Origin: Gemmatimonadota bacterium
GTDB lineage: Bacteria; JAAXHH01
DNA length: 8,732 nucleotides
NCBI GenBank assembly: GCA_026713285.1
Contig: JAPOOT010000212.1
Location: forward strand, 1 to 8,732
Direction of reading: 5' to 3'
Made by a program: the position numbers and the translations under genes
Shown here: piece after piece, positions 1 through 4,766 of the stretch
Layout: each line of letters opens with the position of its first letter
How positions within the stretch are numbered: position 1 is the stretch's first letter
The notes under the pieces: model-generated
Databases searched by the model: none
Told to the model about the DNA's origin: nothing
What the model saw: only the letters and a program-made list of their open reading frames with translations

Positions 1-1
1 C

Positions 2-1549
2 GCCGATACCTCATCGGATTTTACGACCTGCCATCGGGACATGCCCGCGCTGTTGGAGGGCGTCCGGCGGGGAATCACCCAGGCGGGCGGACTCGCCCTC
101 GCCTTTCCCACGATCTCGCTGGCCGAGACCCAGCTATCGCCCACGTCCATGCTGTTCCGCAACCTGATGGCCATGGGCACGGAGGAAATGATCCGGTCCC
201 AGCCGATGGACGGCGTCGTGCTGCTCGGGGGTTGCGACAAAACGGTACCTGCCCAGCTTATGGCCGCGGTCTCCTCCGGTGTCCCCGCGATCTCGCTCGT
301 AACCGGCGCCATGCGCACGGGCAGATGGCATGGCGACCGCCTCGGCGCCTGTACGGATTGCCGGCGTTACTGGCTACGGCATCGCGCCGGCGAGATCGAC
401 CGGGAGGAAATCGGTGAAATCGAACAGGCCCTGTGCCCAACGGGCGGAACGTGCATGGTCATGGGCACGGCCTCCACCATGGCCTGCATAACGGCCACCC
501 TGGGCCTGATGCTGCCCGGAGGAGCCACGCCGCTGTCCGGATCGGCGGACCGGCTCAGGCAGGCGGTGATGACGGGGAGACGCATCGTCGAACTGGCAAG
601 AGAAGGCCAGTCACCGGACAGGTTTCTGACCGGGGCTTCTTTCAACAACGCGGCCATCGTACTCGCCGCGCTGGGAGGCTCCACCAACGCCGTGATACAT
701 CTCATCGCAATCGCACGGAGGGCGGGGATCGAACTTACGCTGGAAGACCTCCACGAAGCAGCGCGTGAAACCCCGGTGTTGGTGAACTGCAAGCCCGTGG
801 GCACGGGGTACATGGAGGACTTTCACAAGGCGGGCGGCCTGCCCGTACTGTGGAAGGCCCTGCAGTCCAGGCTGAACCTGGATGCGATAAACGTGAATGG
901 CCTTGCACTGGGAGAGATGCTGAAGGATACGCCGTCGCCGGCCGGGTGGCAGGATAATATCGGCACGCTGGAACACCCCATCGGCCCGCCCGGTGCGCTG
1001 GCCGTCCTGCGCGGTACACTCGCACCCGACGGTGCGCTGATCAAACGGGCCGTGGCTGCTTCGGACCTGCAGCGGCACCGGGGTCCGGCGGCCGTATTCG
1101 AGTCACCTGACGACGTGGCGGCCCGGATCGACGACCCGGTATTGGGATTGACCCCCGATCACGTCCTCGTGATGCGGAATGCCGGTCCCGTGGCCATGGG
1201 CATGCCGGAGGCCGGTTCGCTTCCCATACCGGCCTACCTGGCGAGAGAGGGCGTCGTGGACATGGTGCGCGTTTCCGACGCGAGGATGAGCGGAACGGCG
1301 TACGGCACGGTCGTGTTGCACTGCTGCCCTGAAGCCGCCGTGGGCGGTCCGCTGGCGCTCGTAAGAAACGGAGACATCATCGAACTGGACGTGGCGCAAC
1401 GGCGCCTGGACCTGTGCGTATCCGAAGAAGAATTGACCCGGCGAAAAACAAGGCACGTACCTCCCCCTATGGCCGAAAGAGGGTGGCGCAGGCTATACGC
1501 CGAACATGTCCTCCCCGCGCACCTGGGCGCCGACCTGGATTTTCTCTAG
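2..1549 (+). CDS. IlvD/Edd-family dehydratase, probably sugar-acid (aldonate) type; 5' end outside window
   Basis: Predicted Fe-S dehydratase that would remove water from a sugar acid or dihydroxy acid to give a 2-keto-3-deoxy (or 2-keto) acid in the cytoplasm. The frame is open from base 2, ahead of the first ATG at 41, and the upstream part carries family sequence: TTCHRD, with the first cluster cysteine at 29-31. The other family residues are present: GGCDKT (Cys at 233-235, followed by the Asp and the Lys that is carbamylated in relatives), GGTC-x-VMGTAST (Cys at 452-454), and RMSGTAYGTV with the catalytic-type Ser at 1289-1291. By spacing against remembered L-arabinonate dehydratase numbering, about 50 residues are missing upstream. 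The C-terminus (LGADLDFL) matches the usual family end, so the 3' end is intact. TTCHRD and MSGTAYGTVVLH resemble sugar-acid dehydratases more than biosynthetic IlvD, but the exact substrate (arabinonate, xylonate, gluconate or other) cannot be read. The gene is followed 96 bp later by a co-directional hydrolase and then a sugar kinase. Confidence 0.92.
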   Translation, partial: ADTSSDFTTCHRDMPALLEGVRRGITQAGGLALAFPTISLAETQLSPTSMLFRNLMAMGTEEMIRSQPMDGVVLLGGCDKTVPAQLMAAVSSGVPAISLVTGAMRTGRWHGDRLGACTDCRRYWLRHRAGEIDREEIGEIEQALCPTGGTCMVMGTASTMACITATLGLMLPGGATPLSGSADRLRQAVMTGRRIVELAREGQSPDRFLTGASFNNAAIVLAALGGSTNAVIHLIAIARRAGIELTLEDLHEAARETPVLVNCKPVGTGYMEDFHKAGGLPVLWKALQSRLNLDAINVNGLALGEMLKDTPSPAGWQDNIGTLEHPIGPPGALAVLRGTLAPDGALIKRAVAASDLQRHRGPAAVFESPDDVAARIDDPVLGLTPDHVLVMRNAGPVAMGMPEAGSLPIPAYLAREGVVDMVRVSDARMSGTAYGTVVLHCCPEAAVGGPLALVRNGDIIELDVAQRRLDLCVSEEELTRRKTRHVPPPMAERGWRRLYAEHVLPAHLGADLDFL

Positions 1550-1554
1550 CCTAT

Positions 1555-1593
1555 GTTGGGACAGTAAGTTGATTCAGTAAGTTGAGACATAAA
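1555..1593. repeat. Three tandem 13-bp units in the intergenic gap
   Basis: Units are GTTGGGACAGTAA (1555-1567), GTTGATTCAGTAA (1568-1580) and GTTGAGACATAAA (1581-1593), agreeing pairwise at 9-10 of 13 positions. They begin 6 bp after the dehydratase stop and end 52 bp before the hydrolase start. The block is AT-richer than its surroundings. It could be iterated operator sites for the hydrolase, or the remnant of a transposon end; some IS families have multiple short terminal repeats. No transposase is nearby, so neither reading is proved. Confidence 0.6.
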
Positions 1594-1645
1594 GTGCAGA
1601 TCTCTTGATGCACACGAACGACGCGATCGGCAAAGGAACACCGCC

Positions 1646-2392
1646 ATGGCAGAAAACCGACTCGATCTGAAACTGCGCCGAGATGAACTGGCGCGGGAAA
1701 ACGGCTTTGCCGTGTGGAGAACGAACATCACCGATACGACCTGGGACCCGTCACAGACCGCTCTTGTGTTATGCGACATATGGGATTCGCACTGGTGCCG
1801 CGGAGCAGTAGAGCGGCTGAACGCCATGACCCCACGGATGAACGACGTGGTGACCGCCTGCCGGGACCGGGGCATTCTGATTGTTCACGCTCCATCCGAC
1901 ACGCTGGAATTCTACAGGGATGCCCCGGCAAGAAAAAGGGCCGAGTCGGTGCCAGTCGCGCATCCACCGCCGGACCGCGATCTTCCGGATCCCCCGCTCC
2001 CGGTCGATGCATCCGACGATGGTGCGGATACGGGCGAGACGGAAACCTTCAGCGCATGGTCCCGCCAGCATCCGGATATCTTCATCGACCAGGACAAAGA
2101 TCTCATGTCCGACAACGGCCCGCAGATCTATGCCTGCTTCCGGCACTACGGAATACGCAACATGCTGATGATGGGCGTACACACAAACATGTGCATCCTC
2201 CATCGATCCTTCGGCATAAAGCAGATGGTCCGCTGGGGCGTCCCTGTGGCGCTGGTACGCGACCTCACCGATATCATGTACAATCCCGCGATGCCGCCCT
2301 ACGTCAGTCATGAAGAAGGCACGCGCCTGGTGGTATCTTTCATCGAGAAGCACTGGTGCCCCACCGTACACAGTTCGGATATCCTGCCGTAA
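1646..2392 (+). CDS. Isochorismatase-family cysteine hydrolase
   Basis: A 248-residue alpha/beta hydrolase of the isochorismatase/nicotinamidase superfamily, which hydrolyses amide or ether bonds through an Asp-Lys-Cys triad. Visible candidates are Asp44 in LVLCDIWDSHWC, Lys151 in IDQDKD, and the nucleophile Cys183 in GVHTNMCILHRS, which sits at the usual cis-peptide motif. The 32-residue Lys-Cys spacing is like that of RutB-type members. The Lys assignment is the least certain. The tail (RDLTDIMYN, VSHEEGT, EKHWCPT) matches, from memory, an uncharacterised set of cysteine hydrolases common in Planctomycetes rather than true isochorismatase or nicotinamidase. The start is supported by AAAGGA at 1632-1637, 8 nt before the ATG. 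There is no signal peptide, so it is likely cytoplasmic. It lies between a sugar-acid dehydratase and a PfkB kinase on the same strand, which suggests a catabolic role, but the substrate is unknown. Confidence 0.88.
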   Translation: MAENRLDLKLRRDELARENGFAVWRTNITDTTWDPSQTALVLCDIWDSHWCRGAVERLNAMTPRMNDVVTACRDRGILIVHAPSDTLEFYRDAPARKRAESVPVAHPPPDRDLPDPPLPVDASDDGADTGETETFSAWSRQHPDIFIDQDKDLMSDNGPQIYACFRHYGIRNMLMMGVHTNMCILHRSFGIKQMVRWGVPVALVRDLTDIMYNPAMPPYVSHEEGTRLVVSFIEKHWCPTVHSSDILP

Positions 2393-2407
2393 ACATGCGG
2401 CGAGAGA

Positions 2408-2441
2408 CGGGATACGACCTTCCTGTCGCGTTCGTATCCCG
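2408..2441 (+). promoter_or_regulatory. Perfect 10-bp inverted repeat between hydrolase and kinase
   Basis: Arms CGGGATACGA (2408-2417) and TCGTATCCCG (2432-2441) are perfectly complementary around a 14-nt loop. The hairpin starts 16 bp after the hydrolase stop and ends 11 nt before the kinase ribosome binding site. No T-run follows (the next bases are GGACCGG), so it is not a standard intrinsic terminator. It could be an operator dyad, an mRNA processing or stabilising hairpin, or a partial attenuator that sets kinase expression relative to the upstream gene. Confidence 0.6.
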
Positions 2442-2464
2442 GGACCGGATTCAGAGGTGAATCG

Positions 2465-3424
2465 ATGAAGCGCAGGCTGGACCTACTGTCCGTGGGGGAC
2501 GGAAATCTCGACGTCTGGATGCGCGTGCCGCGCCATACCGGCGGTCGCACGGAAGGCTTGCGGGAAACCGGCATTGTCGGCGACGCCTGCCGGATCGGGC
2601 CTGGGGGAGCGGCCGCGAACGTGGCCATAGGGATGGCGCGGCTCGGCGCGCGAACGGCCTTTGTCGGCGCGATCGGCGACGACGTGCCCGGTGCGCAGTT
2701 CGCGGATAACATGCGGGGACACGGCGTCGATGTATCCCATCTCCACGTCATGGCCGGCCAGCCGACTTCCCTGGCCTGCATGTTCGAGACGCCGGACCGG
2801 GAGTACGAGTTCTACGTATGCCCGGGTCCCAGGTCCATTCCTTCCCACCGCCTCCCAAACGGTTTCGTCCGGTCGGCGCGCCTCCTTTACGTTACCGGTC
2901 ATGTGCTGACCGAAGAAGAATCGACCTGCGATACCCTGCTCGACGCGATGGCAACGGCACAAAAGGCCGGCGTGACGGTGGCGTTCGACCCTGGAAAGTA
3001 CTGGCTCAATCCCGCGTTGGAATCCCGTGTGCACGAGGCTGTGAAGCTGACGGACATCATCCTGCCCAACCGCATGGAAGCGGAGCGACTCACGGGCCGC
3101 CGCGCTCCCCGCGACGCCGCCGGCGACCTGCTGGAGGCGGGTGTCGGCATGGTAGCCGTGACGATGGGTGACGGGGGCTGCCTGGCTGCGTGCGCAGACC
3201 AAATGATCGAACGGCCCGCATTCCACACCGGGATCGTTTCCACGGTTGGCGCCGGCGACGCATTCGCCAGCGGGATGCTCTACAGTTTCCTCGCGAAGGA
3301 GAGCCTGGAGGATATGGCGTCTTTTGCGAATGCCGCGGCGGCAATCAAGATAGGCACACCCGGCGCGGCGGAAGGGATGCCCGGCGCGGATGAAGTCAGG
3401 TCGTTTCTGCGGGTAAACGCTTAA
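2465..3424 (+). CDS. PfkB-family carbohydrate kinase
   Basis: A 319-residue, ATP-dependent sugar (or nucleoside) kinase of the ribokinase/PfkB superfamily, of normal family length. The N-terminal strand LLSVGDGNLDVWM carries the substrate-binding Asp. The first signature is GPGGAAANVAIGMARLGA (Gly47-Gly48, Asn52) followed by FVGAIGDDVPG. The second is STVGAGDAFASGM, with Asp265 as the predicted catalytic base. PNRMEAERLTG matches the family's N-x-x-E region. The start is supported by AGAGGTGA at 2453-2460. Substrate cannot be fixed within the superfamily. Because a sugar-acid dehydratase lies two genes upstream on the same strand, 2-keto-3-deoxy-aldonate kinase is a reasonable guess, but ribokinase- or fructokinase-like activity is equally compatible with the motifs. 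The FDPGKYWLN segment stands where many relatives have FDxNxR. The gene ends 19 bp from the convergent gcvT stop with no obvious terminator between them. Confidence 0.93.
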   Translation: MKRRLDLLSVGDGNLDVWMRVPRHTGGRTEGLRETGIVGDACRIGPGGAAANVAIGMARLGARTAFVGAIGDDVPGAQFADNMRGHGVDVSHLHVMAGQPTSLACMFETPDREYEFYVCPGPRSIPSHRLPNGFVRSARLLYVTGHVLTEEESTCDTLLDAMATAQKAGVTVAFDPGKYWLNPALESRVHEAVKLTDIILPNRMEAERLTGRRAPRDAAGDLLEAGVGMVAVTMGDGGCLAACADQMIERPAFHTGIVSTVGAGDAFASGMLYSFLAKESLEDMASFANAAAAIKIGTPGAAEGMPGADEVRSFLRVNA

Positions 3425-3443
3425 CCGGCTTACGTGTTCCGAA

Positions 3444-4541
3444 CTACTTCCTGCTTCCCGCGTAAAAAGGCAGATTCACCACCTCGGCCGGGATGTGCCT
3501 GCCCCTTATAGTCACCGCCAGGACCGTACCGGGTTCCGCCCGATCGACGGACACGAACCCCGTCCCGATACCATGGCCCAGCGTGGGCGAAATCGCGCCG
3601 CTGACGACCTGCCCCACCGGGCTTCCGTCGTGAACGATCTCATAACCCTGCCTGGGTATTCCCCTTTCCTGCATCCTCAGCCCGACCAGTTTTCGTTTCA
3701 CGCCTGCCCGTTTGAGACGCTTGAGGGCTTCCCGTCCGGTAAACGCTGGTTTCTTCAGCCTGACCGTCCAACCCAGTCCGGCTTCGAACGGATTGATCGA
3801 TTCGTCGATCTCGTGACCGTACAGCGCGAGTCCGGCTTCCAGTCGAAGGGTATCTCTTGCCCCAAGACCGCACGGCTTCAAACCTGCCGAAGCACCGGAA
3901 TCCACCAGGAGGTCCCATAGCGCGGCGGCATGCTCGGCCGGATACCAGATTTCGAAACCGTCCTCGCCCGTGTATCCGGTCCGAAACACCCGGGCTTCAA
4001 TTCCGCCAATGCGGGTTGCAACGAATTCCTGAAACCTGAGCGCGTCCAATCCGGCCTCCGTCAGCGGATCGAGTATTTCCTCGCTGCGGGGTCCCTGCAA
4101 CGCGATGAGCATACTCTCCTCGCTCAGATCCCGTATTTCGACGTTGTACGCTGAGACGGACCGGCGAAACCAGGCAAGGTCCTTTTCCCTGTTGCCCGCG
4201 TTGGGAATGACCAGCAGACGGTCCGGCATCCGGTAAACCAGGAAATCATCGATTACGCCGCCGTCGTCCGCGCATGCCAGGGTATACTGGGACCGAAAGG
4301 GCTTGAGCCGTTCGACGTCGTTAACCGTGATGCGATTCACGAAGTCCACGGCGTCCGGCCCGCATATCTCGACGCGGCCCATGTGGGAAACGTCGAACAG
4401 GCCGGCCCGGGTGCGAACCACGTGATGTTCAGTCAGAATACCCTCGTACTGCACCGGCATTTCCCAGCCGCTGAACGGCACCAGTTTCGCGCCAAGGTCC
4501 ATGTGGCGACCATACAGCGCGGTTCTTCGTAGTTCCGACAT
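3444..4541 (-). CDS. gcvT: Aminomethyltransferase, glycine cleavage system T protein
   Basis: A 365-residue T protein, which releases ammonia from the aminomethyl-lipoyl H protein and transfers the one-carbon unit to tetrahydrofolate, giving 5,10-methylene-THF. The N-terminal block is typical (MDLGAKLVPFSGWEMPVQY at 14-32, then GLFDVSHMGRVEICG). GGVIDDFLVYR at 94-104 carries the folate-contacting Asp region, LQGPRS follows, then RTGYTGEDGFEIW and the GLGARDTLRLEAGLALYGHEI block. A C-terminal beta-barrel domain follows (RGIPRQGYEI, GHGIGTGFV). The start at 4541 is preferred because family homology begins there, GGAG lies at 4548-4551 (7 nt before the ATG), and a promoter-like pair at 4635-4664 would start transcription near 4628. 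The frame stays open upstream to 4733, but that part reads through a repeat and has no family similarity. gcvH and gcvP are not in the window. Length and motifs look intact. Confidence 0.96.
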   Translation of the reverse strand: MSELRRTALYGRHMDLGAKLVPFSGWEMPVQYEGILTEHHVVRTRAGLFDVSHMGRVEICGPDAVDFVNRITVNDVERLKPFRSQYTLACADDGGVIDDFLVYRMPDRLLVIPNAGNREKDLAWFRRSVSAYNVEIRDLSEESMLIALQGPRSEEILDPLTEAGLDALRFQEFVATRIGGIEARVFRTGYTGEDGFEIWYPAEHAAALWDLLVDSGASAGLKPCGLGARDTLRLEAGLALYGHEIDESINPFEAGLGWTVRLKKPAFTGREALKRLKRAGVKRKLVGLRMQERGIPRQGYEIVHDGSPVGQVVSGAISPTLGHGIGTGFVSVDRAEPGTVLAVTIRGRHIPAEVVNLPFYAGSRK

Positions 4542-4605
4542 GAGATGCTCCGGCGTTTGAGTTGCTCCTGGCGTCTGAATTGCTCCTGGCGTCTGAATTG
4601 CTCCT
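4541..4605 (-). repeat. 18-bp tandem repeat carrying Shine-Dalgarno cores before gcvT
   Basis: Read on the gcvT strand, two identical units AGGAGCAATTCAGACGCC (4605-4588 and 4587-4570) are followed by AGGAGCAACTCAAACGCC (4569-4552). A partial fourth copy, GGAGCATCTCA (4551-4541), ends inside the start codon; it matches the corresponding 11 bases of the third copy at 10 of 11. Each unit contains AGGAGC, and the GGAG of the last copy is the ribosome binding site actually placed for gcvT. The unit length is a multiple of three. The array lies in the 5' leader, downstream of the predicted promoter. Confidence 0.9.
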
Positions 4606-4634
4606 GGGCTAAGGCACAACGTTTCACCCCTCGC

Positions 4635-4664
4635 ATTTAACGCAGAGGCCTTTGACGGTGTCAA
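4635..4664 (-). promoter_or_regulatory. Candidate sigma-70 promoter for gcvT
   Basis: On the minus strand a consensus -35 TTGACA (4664-4659) is followed, after 18 bp, by TTAAAT (4640-4635), which matches 4 of 6 bases of the -10 consensus. Transcription would begin near 4628 and give a leader of roughly 87 nt that contains the 18-bp repeats. The perfect -35 box and the position support it; the -10 is mediocre. Confidence 0.5.
4652..4664. promoter_or_regulatory. Short dyad TTGAC-GGT-GTCAA over the gcvT -35 box
   Basis: A perfect 5-bp inverted repeat with a 3-bp centre lies in the divergent region between gcvT and the surface-protein gene. It covers the gcvT -35 hexamer and also places TTGACG on the plus strand, though no good plus-strand -10 follows at the usual distance. 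It could be a regulator operator. It is short enough that chance remains possible. Confidence 0.35.
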
Positions 4665-4766
4665 TACAAAATCGAGATTCGTGATGCGTTTCCGACTGAT
4701 TGGGACAGGCGGATATCGAAGGTCAACGAACACGCGTCATCTATCATCGGAAGGAACAACCCGATC

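Noticed and set aside
41..43. ATG at 41 as the true start of the dehydratase
   Set aside because: The frame is open back to base 2 and the upstream residues include the conserved TTCHRD segment with the first Fe-S cysteine, so the gene begins before the window.
1550..1645. Insertion sequence
   Set aside because: Only short tandem units are seen; there is no transposase, no paired terminal inverted repeats and no target duplication, and both flanking genes look intact.
3425..3443. Bidirectional terminator between the convergent kinase and gcvT genes
   Set aside because: The 19-bp gap holds no stem-loop with T-runs on either strand.
4541..4605. CRISPR-like array
   Set aside because: The units are directly abutting with no spacers and are only 18 bp long.
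4542..4640. Glycine riboswitch in the gcvT leader
   Set aside because: The leader is under 100 nt, is partly occupied by the 18-bp repeat, and shows no glycine aptamer core pattern; a covariance-model search would settle it.
4542..4733. 64-residue N-terminal extension of GcvT starting at 4733
   Set aside because: The extension lacks T-protein similarity, reads through an 18-bp DNA repeat (GAIQTP units) and crosses the predicted promoter; the family start and a Shine-Dalgarno sequence are at 4541-4551.
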